Source of the DNA: Crossaster papposus
Lineage: Eukaryota > Echinodermata > Asteroidea > Velatida > Solasteridae
Direction: 5' to 3'
DNA length: 64,000 nt
Assembly (NCBI GenBank): GCA_037893245.1
Contig: JBAIAA010000747.1
Location: forward strand, 372,001-436,000
Shown: piece after piece, positions 21,701 to 32,216 of the stretch
Numbering within the stretch: the stretch's first letter is position 1
Layout of the letters: each line of letters opens with the position of its first letter
The notes under the pieces: model-generated
Told to the model about the DNA's origin: nothing
Databases searched by the model: none
The model's input: only the letters and a program-made list of their open reading frames with translations
Program-made: the position numbers and the translations under genes

Positions 21701-24700
21701 CTTGCTAATCCCATCAATCACAAGTCAATCGCATGTCAGTCACATGCTGATCACGTGTCAGTCACATGCTGATCCCGTGTCAGTCACATGCTGATCCCGT
21801 GTCAGTCACATGCTGATCCCGTGTCAGTCACATGCTGATCCCGTGTCAGTCACATGCTGATCCCGTGTCAGTCACATGCTGATCCCGTGTCAGTCACATG
21901 CTGATCCCGTGTCAGTCACATGCTGATCCCGTGTCAGTCACATGCTGATCCCGTGTCAGTCACATGCTGATCCCGTGTCAGTCACATGCTGATCCCGTGT
22001 CAGTCACATGCTGATCCCGTGTCAGTCACATGCTGATCCCGTGTCAGTCACATGCTGATCCCGTGTCAGTCACATGCTGATCACATGTCAGTCACATGCT
22101 GATCACATGTCAGTCACATGCTGATCACATGTCAGTCACATGCTGATCACATGTCAGTCACATGCTGATCCCGTGTCAGTCACATGCTGATCCCGTGTCA
22201 GTCACATGCTGATCACATGTCAGTCACATGCTGATCACATGTCAGTCACATGCTGATCACATGTCAGTCACATGCTGATCACATGTCGATCACATGTCAC
22301 TCGTGGCTTACCATGTATGGTTGAGAAATGTTTCAGTCGGCCACTCTTGATCAGCTCAGCGTGAGGAAACGGCGGTTCTGGGAGGAACACCTTAGACTGC
22401 TTCTGGGCACAAAGCCTGAAAAATAAAAGTAAAAACAACCACAATCAATCAGTCGTGTAACTCAAATCACAAACTTAATCAGTCACTTTGTAATACAAAA
22501 TGACAACAGATACAAAAGTGAAGACTAATAAAGAAAGCAAAAAGGAGAGTGGCACCAATGACATAATGACACTGACAAATGACGATGACAGTCATTATTA
22601 AAGTCAAACAATCCAGACAGAAACCTGTCACTGAAAATAATACTTGTTACAAATAGAATGACATTGACAACAATATTAATATGACATTCACAACAATATT
22701 AATATGAAACTGACAAATGACAATCACAATCACACAATCAAGACAGAAAGACTAACCATTCTGAGAATATCTGTGAATAAGCCAAGGAGCTATCAGCGAC
22801 CGGTGACACAAAGAACATCGGGACTTGCGTCAGCCCGACGGAATCCATATATCCAGAAAGACATTCAAACAAGTCATAGATGATGCCTGATGGGTAGCAG
22901 GGAACCAGTACATTCCCACCATTCTTGATTGTTACGGCTGTGTCAGGGAACCAGGGAAAATATAAGACTAATCACAAACTTTATCAGGAATAAGATTTGT
23001 CAATTAAGGAACAAGTTGGATAATCGATGAACTTTCTGAAAGGTTACACACTTATGTTTCGACACCTCTATGTTTTGACTACTCAGCCTATGTTCTGACA
23101 CCTGTGTTCACGACATCGCCGTGTTCTGACAACCCTATGACACCCAGACAAACATCTTAAGAATCTCATCCCTGGGTCATTAACTGATGAAGAAAAATGA
23201 AACTGAATTGAGATCACAAAAGATTGTGTGGTATAGCAGTCATTTGTTTCAGCAATTTTGGATAATTGTCGGTAAACTTTGGGAGCCAAGAGATAGGTTA
23301 AGGGGGTGGAGAACATGAAATAAAGTCCACTTACTGAGATTGCTACAGAATTCTCCCAGCATGCTGTCTGGGTTGTGAGCAGGTGTCTGTGTGATACCAG
23401 TCAGTAGTAGCAGGTCACTGTTCTTCAAGGGTTCTTGGAGGATCGGGATGGAATGGGTGGTCAGGAATGAGGAACTGGAGATATAACACACCTAAAGATG
23501 CAAGAAAAAACCCCACCAGAATTAAAAAATGGCTAGTTTAAGTCTCACCCTGCCAGATGGGTGTAGAACTCTGGTGCACCTTGCTGCATTTAACCATCAA
23601 CACCAAGGCTGTATTACAAACCACAGCTTGGGATCCATCTCCGGCTCCATCACTATTGCCAAACTGCATAACAAAGCCAAAACGTAAACAAAGCCGGGTT
23701 TGGAAAACGGCCCACGTGTCTCAATAGAGTTTAGCTTAGGGACACAAGTGGTGCTCAACCTTCTTGACCTCTCACCTTTTCATAATCTGACTTGATGACC
23801 CAGTTACAGCTTCCAAGACAGTAACCAGAGCTGTGAGGCGACACCATCAGAGAACCAAATAAATTCTGTTAACAGAGAAAAACACCCACAAAAACCAAAA
23901 CGTTATTATTGAAAAACCAATCATCCGCCAACAATCCACAATCAGCAAGTTTATCAACTCACCAGCTTCTCTGAGAAAGCAGTCACCTGGACTTTGGACT
24001 TACAGGAGTTGATGTCATCCACTACTTGTCAACAATCCACAATCAGCAAGTTTATCAACTTACCAGCTTCTCTGAGAAGGCAGTCACCTTGACTTTGGAC
24101 ATACAGGAGTTGATGTCATGTGTGGTGTAGCATCTCCTCAATGATGACACCCAGGCAATGTCTCTGAGCGGAGCAGGCAGCATCTTCAAGACAGACGGCT
24201 TCTTCCAATTAACGGCAGTCTTTGTTTTCGGCACTCGCTCCATATATTCAACAAACTCTTCCATCAGCTGTCTATCAGATCAACAGAATATTTTCATTAT
24301 TAAAAAACATCAGTTTTCAATTCAGGAGATTTATATTCGGCCAGCCAGTCAGTCAGTCAGTCAGATACCCAGCCGGTTAAAAGTAAAGTAGTCCAGCCTT
24401 TCAAGGAAAAACTTCAACCTGATAAAAATACCTTTAAGAAAATAAATTGCAATCATAGATCTCAACATACCTGCCAGTCTGTTGGGTTGGATCTGTACAG
24501 TAAACTCTCCCTTTGAAACCTGTAAACTAACAAAATTTAAATAAACAAAAAGTGAAAAGAAAATGAGGTAAATTTATCGAGAGTAATTGGCAATGTACAC
24601 ATTTTACATGTTACCCTTGCATAAAGATATTGATAGCTCAGTTGGTAAAGCACCGGAACGGTAATCTGGAAGTCGCTGGTTCAAGCCCCACTCCAGTCAA

Positions 24701-27036
24701 TTAAAAATATATTACAAATTGCATGACAATATCAAGACAATAACAGAATTAGAATATAAATATTGGAGGAATAAAAAACTTGACAGGTGTAAGAAGCTAC
24801 ACATACCTCTGTAATGAAGGGTAAAGCCAACATACAATGGTAGTTAGACACCAGAATAGCATCGATGGTCGAGAAATCCACAATTCCCAGCTGAAATACA
24901 GTCCACAACCAAACAAATGTTGTGATATTTATTTCAACACTTTGAAGAAAATGTACTTCATTGATTGAAATTCAGCGGTTTTCTCACCTCTGGAAGGCAG
25001 ACTTCTGGCGAACTGTCTACAAAAATGCGACCACTGCACTCCGTGAGTTCCTAGGATGAATACAAAAATGTTAGACAACAAAATGGTCAATGGATGAAGA
25101 CCATTGCAGCGGTCAATGGATGAAGACCATTGCAGCGCACGGACCTTCTTGGGACATTTGTTTACTTACTTGTTTTAAGTCTTCCTTGAGTTGCATCGAG
25201 GAATCTCCAGTTACCGTCCATGACGGTAGCGAATTCAAACGAGCACTGCGGACAAAATGAAAAATCTTTCAAGGTTATTTAAAGGTCTATAGATTTGCAT
25301 GAATGAACGTGAAGAGTTGGTTTTCAAAACACGATAGGAGCCACTTGGCCTCCTGTAGAATCCCTTTCACCCCTCTCTGCCCAATATTTCAACAAGTTTT
25401 ATATAGTTAAACAAAATGTTTGAATACAATAAACTGGAAGTGAAAAATAAAGTTTAGAAACACAGTTACGAAATAAAATCCGATAATATAAACAAACATT
25501 TACTATTTAAAGAAGTTAGTCATGTCTACGCGTGCATTTTTTGTTTTAAAGTTGTTGAAAAAACAGGAAAATGGGACCGAGTAACATTTACAAATTTTGT
25601 TAGGAAATACTTAGAAAATGTTTTTGACTCTCCATAGAGTCACTTTGTACACAACCGCTGATGTAGTGTGGATACACTCTTTCTACCCTAAATTATACTG
25701 GAGTTTCAATCACTGTACTTGATATTTTTTTTGAGGGTGTAATTTCTTAATTTGTTACTGACCTTGGTACTAATGTCAGAGGCAGGAAATGCTGAAGTGA
25801 TGTCAGATCAAGACCACAATCCAGTAAAATAGTTGTAGTCTTGAAGGTCAGCAGTAAACATGGTGCATTAGGATGGTCTGATAAACAATACTAAGGCATA
25901 AAAAAAAAAAATGTTATGTTGGCGTAACGGGCCCAAAAAAATAGGGTAGGTAGGTCGGGATTGTTTTTTTTTTTTTTTTTTTTTTTTTTCCCTCCCAGCA
26001 ATGAAAATGTAATGTTTTCTAATTGTTTCAGTCGGTAGTGATACACGATAGCGTGTCCAGGTTCAATATATACACAATCCACACAAACAAAAATGAGAAA
26101 CGGTCAGAAATGGTTTCAAACGTATTTATAACTAGATTTATATAGATTTTAATCATTAAATTTCGTCCCTTGAAAAAAAAAATATCCAGGGTCGGCCGTA
26201 TTTTTAGGGTCGGTCGGGTTACGCCAACATAACATTTTTTTTGTTTATGCCTAAGTCACAAACACACAAACATAATGAATACGATTAAGACTGCTGCAAA
26301 CTGCTTACTGGCTGCTTAATTACAAGCATAATGTTAACGGGACAATATACCATTTTTCGATTTGTATTGTTTATAACAGCAAAAACGAAGCTGGCAATGA
26401 TAATTATTTTACACAATCTTTGGAATAATTAAACTTAATTCAATATAATTCAAACCCATGTTGGCCGATATATGAATGATTGAGGTGTCATTTTGCTCAG
26501 AAAAATTAGCTACATCCTACTACTACTCAACTGAACTCAAACAACATTAATAATAATATCAGCCCAATTTAAATTATAGATTTCTGTCCCGATGTCGCGC
26601 GCGGTCGCGACTTAATCGCAATAAATGATTAAGGCACCCCTGTGAAAAATAGACTTGCCCCTTAAAAGAGAGAGAGACACACGTTCTGTAAAATGAGCTA
26701 CTATGAAAGAGAAACGCACTACCGCGAAAGAGAAACGCACCTCTGTGAAAGAGAAACGCACCTCTGTGAAAGAGAAAGAGGTACCTGGTCCTAACGGGCT
26801 TCCGTAGAACTAATTCAATTGTAAATTAAAGGTTGAATCTGGGGGGAACATAATTTTGTTTTAGTATTCCTCCATCGTCCATGGAACATGGAAGTAACCC
26901 AAAAGTTACGTCCAGTGTGTACAAAGTAAAGTAATCTGCCAATTAATGATAACAAGTATAACAACCTCAACACGGTTAAAATCAACACAATATCGCGTAA
27001 GAATTTGAAGCGCATATTTATACTTACGAGTTTCAT
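18771..27036 (-). CDS. INTS9: INTS9, Integrator complex subunit 9 (complete, 19 exons)
   Basis: Non-catalytic MBL/beta-CASP partner of the INTS11 endonuclease in Integrator, which cleaves snRNA and promoter-proximal nascent transcripts. Coding exons: 27036-27028, 25890-25763, 25245-25170, 25050-24988, 24890-24807, 24526-24471, 24271-24064, 23865-23776, 23491-23335, 22937-22757, 22415-22312, 21621-21493, 21106-20982, 20872-20792, 20621-20535, 20222-20124, 19749-19594, 19202-19146, 18890-18771. The sum is 2,010 nt, 669 aa (human 658). Landmarks are [14 protein letters not shown] near the N-terminus, [14 protein letters not shown] where active family members carry HxHxDH (so the metal site is degenerate, as expected for INTS9), [13 protein letters not shown] in the beta-CASP region, and basic KRKRED before the C-terminal INTS11-binding domain. 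Its promoter is shared with the methyltransferase at 27265. Introns carry a 22-bp minisatellite, a MITE and a partial exon duplication. Very confident. Confidence 0.96.
19330..19445. repeat. Diverged two-copy direct repeat in an INTS9 intron
   Basis: Two copies of CCCTATGTATTGATGAC with flanking TGACACT(G/A)AATA, about 70 bp apart. Confidence 0.7.
20336..20405 (+). mobile_element. tRNA-derived SINE, copy 3 (fragment)
   Basis: A B-box-like GGATTTGAACCCAGAC is followed by GTGTCCCTGGGTAAGACATT, the head/body junction of the SINE seen at 41.3 and 55.05 kb. Truncated after about 70 bp, in an INTS9 intron. Confidence 0.6.
21724..22300. repeat. 22-bp minisatellite filling an INTS9 intron
   Basis: About 25 copies of GTCAGTCACATGCTGATCCCGT, with two variants alternating in blocks (CCCGT versus ACAT endings). 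The array occupies most of the 690-nt intron between exons ending at 22312 and starting at 21621, and runs to within about 15 bp of the donor. There are no unique spacers, so it is not CRISPR-like. Confidence 0.95.
23607..23713. mobile_element. Short foldback MITE, GGCCGTTTTCCAAACCC family, copy 3
   Basis: The interior CTATTGCCAAACTGCATAAC and the right end GGGTTTGGAAAACGGCCC match the copy at 50.66 kb. In an INTS9 intron. Confidence 0.75.
23929..24018 (-). pseudogene. Partial duplicate of the 3' end of INTS9 exon 7
   Basis: This ~90-bp stretch repeats 24030-24119 at an offset of 101 bp. It includes the last ~55 nt of the exon, the donor and following intron. The duplicate keeps a good donor (CTG then GTGAGT; original CTG then GTAAGT). 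There is no matching acceptor, so it is a non-functional exon fragment or an alternative 5' splice site. Confidence 0.85.
24626..24700 (+). mobile_element. tRNA-like sequence (pseudo-tRNA or SINE head)
   Basis: Box A (TAGCTCAGTTGGTAAAGCACC) and box B (GGTTCAAGCC) are good, and an anticodon arm CCGGA-ACGGTAA-TCTGG can be drawn with GGT in anticodon position. However, the base before the anticodon is C not U, the T stem has mismatches and the acceptor stem is poor. It lies in an INTS9 intron. Best read as a tRNA pseudogene or SINE head. Confidence 0.55.
25888..26258. mobile_element. ~370-bp TIR element forming the acceptor of INTS9 exon 2
   Basis: The left terminus CTAAGGCATAAA...ATGTTATGTTGGCGTAAC is mirrored by GTTACGCCAACATAACAT...TTTATGCCTAAG at the right (TIRs about 40 bp). 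The inner region has poly-T and repeated GGTCGG. Read on the minus strand the left terminus is TTTTTATGCCTTAG, and INTS9 exon 2 starts on the very next base. Confidence 0.85.
26680..26785. repeat. Short tandem repeat (GAAAGAGAAACGCAC)n
   Basis: Three to four copies of GTGAAAGAGAAACGCACC in INTS9 intron 1. Confidence 0.8.
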
Positions 27037-27264
27037 TGTCGCCCGGAAACTAAATTGGCCACGTGAGGGCGCCCTACTAGTACGTACCGGTGGTACCGCG
27101 GTTAATGGCCCTTTCACGTGTTCGTACGTGACTGGCTAGTTCAGTGGTTGGTGTTACGGGAGTGCCAGGCCCTAGCCCTTTTGATCTACCCCTACCTGTA
27201 CCTGTACCTGTACCTCGCGTATTTGTCTCCGCTAATACGCAACGAAAGTACTTCAAGTTCAACA
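27037..27264. promoter_or_regulatory. Bidirectional promoter between INTS9 and METTL27-like
   Basis: Only 228 bp separate the two divergent start codons. The region is GC-richer than its surroundings and holds two CACGTG E-boxes (27060-27065 and 27115-27120). A TACCTG simple repeat (27192-27215) lies in the presumed 5' leader of the plus-strand gene. No TATA box was seen. Shared use is inferred from the spacing. Confidence 0.65.
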
Positions 27265-28679
27265 ATGACTGAAGCAGATCTGCAGCGGATTGAGAAGGAG
27301 TTGGTTGAGAGGAGAATAGCGTGCCAAGAAAAAGTTGACGCACTCGAAGGACCGATGACAAACGCGGACAAAAAAATATTGGTGCAGGAAATGTATGCAG
27401 ATTGGATTAAGGATAACAACTACGAAAAGGTGCGTTGACACAAATATCGTCAGAAATCCACGCGGTCCTATATTTCTACGCATTCACATTTATACATGCC
27501 CGCGTGCATGAGCGTTAGGCGCGCCAAGATAACGGAGGGTTGACTCATGGAGGAATATTCCTCCATGGTTGACTCGAGGATATCTAGCTTGAAAATTCCA
27601 GCTCTCAATTCAGGGACACCTGCTGCTAGTGCTAGGTACGTCGGGTTCTTTTAACCAGTTCGCGCCGGATGACGTATATAAACGCAAAGTTTTCCCCAAA
27701 TTCAAAACGGATGACGCATAAACACGCCAAGTTCAAGTTCGGAAATGTATGTCAGCAGCGAGCAAAGCCGGAAATGCGTGGGTGTGCTTCCTGGCACTGC
27801 GGCCTGAACCCTCTTCGGATCGAGTTTCGTTAAAAATAACTGCTCGGGGATGTTAAAATAATCCCGGCGCGAAGATGTTAAAATAATCCCGGCGCGAACT
27901 GGTTAATGACAAAACTTCCTATGTCATGAGCTTTAGAGCTGGAATTTTTAAGCTAGACAGATCAGGCGATCATTCTCATAAATTAGTTAATAATTTGTAT
28001 TCCTATTTAATTTTGACATTCTTTTTCTTTTGTTCAATGACTTCTATGAAAAGAAAAATGTTTCACTTTTATGTCCAAGATCCTGACCTGCAAATCTAGG
28101 AAATTCGGGCGATTCACAATGCAGTGCGCCACCAAGCGTTTGACTCGACTTCTTCCGTATATCATACTGTAGTGAAATATCTATTCTTCATTGTTCACGC
28201 GAGGTACAACACAAACATAAATGTATCCGGAAGCGTCGTTGATTAAAACATTGTTATTTGCAGAAAAAAATTGGAACTTTAATCGTGCGCGTCCAAAAAA
28301 ACGTAAAAACTGATGAGTTCATGCAAAATCAATACCGTTTTTCAAACTGATGCCGACTTTTCCCCATGATGCACTGCGGGTATAGCAGGATTTGCGCCTC
28401 CAATGGCAGCTTCTAGGTATTGTGAATCGCTCGAATTCTACGAGAATATTCAAAGTAGCCTGCACTGTTGTTCGCCATCTTAAAAATGAAACCAAATTCT
28501 GACGGATACGGTGGCCCTGACGGGACATAATCGGTGGTGAATTTTGATTGCGATGTTGTGAATTTACTCACGAATGGTCAATGCTCTTAAACTACAAATT
28601 GGTAAACGTTTTTTGAAAAAGATTGGAAAAAAAACCCCCAAAGATACACCTCAACGTAAATGAACAAACACAAATAAAT

Positions 28680-28710
<31 letters not shown>

Positions 28711-30834
28711 TCCATCCTGTGCTATAACAGCCCATACAACAGTTTCCACTGGTGGTGGTGCATGTTTAAGTTTAATACAGTTGTTTGGAGACAGACATCT
28801 CATTAGTTTTAATAATATAGATGGGACAAGTCTATTCGTTTGTAATTGTGTTTTCAGCAACAGTTTGTATACCATGTACATCATGTATAATCTTTTCAAC
28901 AGGGCGGTATGAAAGCAACCAATCAAAGTTTTGAAAACCTTTGAATAATTCGGTTTCCTTTGCAGGATAAGGCTCTTCTTGGTTTTGCAGCCCCGGCTGA
29001 ATTATCAGAGACTGTGTCACATTTCATCAAAGATAAGAGCAGTCTTTTGTTAGATTGTGCATCTGGGACGGGACTCACCGGGATTCAGGTATGAATTTGT
29101 CCGTCTTCAAGTCTGTCTGATAATTTTTTTCCATGCAACATCCTTATTAGCTATGGGCTCGCATTCAAGCATAATGGGGTGCTATTTTGTCTACTAGTAA
29201 TTGCTGCTCTTTTCTCAAGGTTGCTTTGTCCTCATCTTGAAATCTGAAGCATTTACTTTATTTTATCCATACAAAACGAAGCAAATACTAAAAAGAACAA
29301 AGTACATGTATATACTTTTAGTCTTTAGAAAATGCTTTTCAGTAAACACATTTGCTTCACTTTTAGTCATACAGATGGTAATAAAAGCTTTAAAATTGGT
29401 AGTCAAATCAAATGCTAGTTTTTTTCATACAACCAATGTTCATATGAATAACAACAAAATCAAAGCATATGAAGTACGAGCAGAAATGAAAAGCATTTAC
29501 TTTGGAGTAAAGCATAGGGAAAATAAGACGCTTAAATTTGTCTGAATAAAGGTTGCGTCTAGCCAGGCAGATTTGTACTAGTACGACCCAATATATTAAT
29601 GTTATAGTACTCTTCAAGTAATGGTACAAGTTTGTACTACTTTGAAAAATGTTAAGTCTTCATGAGTTATTCACAATTATTAAGTCATTTGGAAGCCAAT
29701 TACCCAACACTGCCTATAATGTCTACATTTTGTGTTTAATCGCAGCTCAAGAAACGCGGTTTCCTTCGTATTGACGCTCTTGATGCATCTAAGGAATCCT
29801 TAGATTACAGCCGGGAGAAACAGGTGTACACCAACTACTTCTGGGAGCACCTTGGATCTAATCGTCTGCCTATTGAAGATGGTGAGTAAACGGTGATTAG
29901 TTTGTATTATACATGACGGTAAGAAGTAGAACAACACAAAATAGCCTGTGCCGGTTTCCAGTACCCAAACTAATTTGGATGGGCGCTTTGGGCGGGAAAC
30001 TTTTTGAATACAAATAATAATGTTTACCAAATACATTGTATAATGTTTTTCTGGAACAAAGTTTATGTTCAATTCGACAAACCTTTTTATTGCTACAGGA
30101 TGTGCATCTGCATGTTCATCAACTATCCAACTTACCCTAGATTTGGTTCCAGAAAAAGGCCACTTGAATACAAAATTCCCTGTCTATACAAACAATTATT
30201 GTTTTGGTTGGGATTGACCACCTGTTTACATTGTTTGTTGTGTGATTCTTGATGTAGATACCTATGACTGCATTACAATGTGTGCTGCTATGGGGAACGT
30301 CCATGCTTCAACTGACTGTTTCTCAGAGCTGATTCGCATTACTAAACCTGGTTAGTATTGATTAGGAAATCGATCTCCCAGAAGAGTTGGTATAAATATG
30401 GTTTGCCACCCATACCATAGATGAAAGAATTACAATGTATAGACCAACCCGAGGGTGGCACCAGACTCGCTCAGGTAGTACGCACACACTGCGGGCTCCT
30501 TACACCAATAGGGTTACCAAGATGTGCGGCAAGCCTGCGACACCACCGCAGTTTTTGCCCCGCCTCGATCTTTACAATGACCAGAAACTCGAAATCAATG
30601 TCAATCCCTGAATTCTTCCCGGTGTCTTTAGGTGGGTACATCATTTTCAACGTGCGTGAGGAATGCATCCATCTTGACGAAGTCTTCAGCAACGGCCAGT
30701 TGGATGGTGCTATTCACAAGATGGCCACCGAAGGAAAACTGGAATTTCTCGTGAAGCAGCGCCAGGTGTATATGGATAACAAATTGCACGGCCAAATGGA
30801 GTATTGCTATACGTTTGTGTTGAGAGTAATGTGA
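27265..30834 (+). CDS. METTL27: METTL27-like SAM-dependent methyltransferase (5 exons)
   Basis: Exons 27265-27429, 28966-29088, 29746-29881, 30258-30350 and 30632-30834 join in frame to 720 nt, 239 aa; human METTL27/WBSCR27 is of similar size. It is a class I Rossmann methyltransferase. Motif I is LLLDCASGTGLTG (about residues 80-92), the acidic SAM-ribose position is in IDALDASKESL, and YDCITMCAAMGNVH follows as post-motif II. The C-terminus YTFVLRVM ends in the usual beta hairpin. The substrate is not established from sequence. The start was chosen at ATG 27265 (AACAATGAC context, helical N-terminus). An in-frame ATG at 27118 would add a repeat-encoded Tyr/Leu stretch and is unlikely. Head-to-head with INTS9, tail-to-tail with E2F. 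Confidence 0.88.
27651..27906 (-). mobile_element. TTAA-type MITE, AACCAGTTCGCGCC family, copy 2
   Basis: Intact TTAA lies on both sides of CCAGTTCGCGCC...GGCGCGAACTGG. It is in reverse orientation to copy 1. Its terminal ~25 bp (GATGTTAAAATAATCCCGGC...) is tandemly duplicated at one end. In METTL27-like intron 1. Confidence 0.9.
28686..28711. repeat. Poly-C tract
   Basis: About 25 consecutive cytosines in a METTL27-like intron. Confidence 0.95.
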
Positions 30835-30944
30835 AGTATACATGTAATTCAAAATGCTTATGTTTCCAAAGACCGTTTTGATTTGTGTTGGCTAGGTGTA
30901 TAATATTAGGGATAAAGTGTTTGTCATTGTTTAATCAGTTACTG

Positions 30945-31465
30945 TACACCATTTGCAGATATCAAAAATATTTACTACCGAATTATTAAGAAATATCTTA
31001 CTCATTTGAAAGTAAATGTTTATTCTAGGCATCCAGCAAAAGGATTGCGTTAGATATCCTGTAATTATTCTGAAAAATTTGTGATTGCCATCCGGCGATC
31101 GCGAAAAAACAAAGATAACATAAGAATAACTGTTCGACACCGGTTGAAAAAAAACGCTGTTTTTCGTGCTTTTCTCGGCATCCATGAATGTAAAACTTCG
31201 GACAGCTCAGTTAAACGATATTTACTATGAAATACAACCCCCAAATCTACCCATTCATGATAATTCAAGCAATGACCAATGGTGTATACTACCTTTAAAG
31301 GTAAGATGCACCATTGGTAATTATCATGAATGGGTAGATTTGGGGGTTGTATTTTGTAGTAAATATCGTTAAGCTGGATGCCTTGAATCATTATTTACTT
31401 TCAAATGAGTAAGATATTTCTTAATAATTTGGTAGTAAATATTGTTGACATCTGCAAATGGTGTA
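30945..31465. mobile_element. 521-bp TIR element with nested palindrome
   Basis: The ~74-bp termini (TACACCATTTGCAGATATCA... and its mirror ending ...ATCTGCAAATGGTGTA) are nearly perfect inverted repeats. Inside, 31215-31370 is a second, independent palindrome around TACTACCTTTAAAGGTAAGA. It lies about 110 bp past the METTL27-like stop. All ORFs inside are artefacts. A diverged relative is at 12.24 kb. Confidence 0.85.
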
Positions 31466-31990
31466 TCCTACCTTTGTTTAAAGACTCCAATAATAATTGT
31501 GGGGCCCTGCCATATCTTATTTCATTTTGTAGGCATACTTGTGTGACATGGTCGTGATTTTAGATTTTTAATATTTTTGTACTGATTGAGATAAGTTTTA
31601 AAAAATAGCGTCAAGTTATTGAGAAATTAAATACATCTTTTGTATGATCAACAACGAACTCAAATAAATTGTGTAAAAGAGTTACATGTATGTCTAAAGT
31701 CGTTTTATTTGCATATTCATCTTTTCACAACACCCACAAAAAATCTAGTATATAATAAAAAGACTGTAGAAAACCAAACATTTCTTATGGAAAATATTAC
31801 AAAATTCAGTGAAAACGTAACTGACACAATTTTCTCCAGCTTTTGAGTCCGGTTTAAACATTGTTTTAAAGGTGCATCAACAGACTAATTGCTGTTTACT
31901 TGTGTGTAGATTCCGTCATTAAAAGTTAATGTAAAGAACTTTGTTTATAAAATAGTGCAGTAAGCATAAAATGGTGATTATGATGGTAAG
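31466..31990. other. Convergent intergenic region between METTL27-like and E2F
   Basis: A/T-rich with no gene. Polyadenylation signals for the two converging genes should lie here; I did not single one out. Confidence 0.4.
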
Positions 31991-31993
31991 CTG

Positions 31994-32182
31994 GGGCCGA
32001 TTTCATGCAGCTGCTAAGCACACAAGTTTGCTTAGCATGAACATTCTTCCATGGCAAAAGTTTTGTTTTTCAGGTGGTATACACGTGTATATTAAGCTTG
32101 TTTTAGCTGGTAACCTGTGTTTACTGAGCAAGACTTGTTGTGCTAAGCAATTTTGTTTGCTTAGCAGCTTCATGAAATTGGG
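31994..32182. mobile_element. Foldback MITE (GGGCC-ATTTCAT-GCTTAGCA family) in the E2F 3' UTR
   Basis: GGGGCCGATTTCATGCAGCT and GCTAAGCACACAA are mirrored by TTGTGCTAAGCA and TTAGCAGCTTCATGAAATTG. It sits 35 bp beyond the E2F stop codon (in E2F transcript sense). Relatives occur at about 21.3, 33.5, 51.55, 60.1 and 60.8 kb. Confidence 0.75.
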
Positions 32183-32216
32183 AGAACATGAATGGATGCT
32201 ACAAATTGGTTGATTC

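Noticed and set aside
21724..22300. CRISPR-like direct repeats
   Set aside because: Units are contiguous, with no unique spacers, inside an intron of a eukaryotic gene.
24626..24700. A functional tRNA-Thr (GGT) gene
   Set aside because: U33 is replaced by C, the T stem is mismatched and the acceptor stem is weak. Good A and B boxes alone are typical of SINE heads and pseudo-tRNAs.
30931..31391. ORFs of 68-108 codons between METTL27-like and E2F
   Set aside because: They lie wholly within the palindromic TIR element. The two strands give similar peptides because of the mirror.
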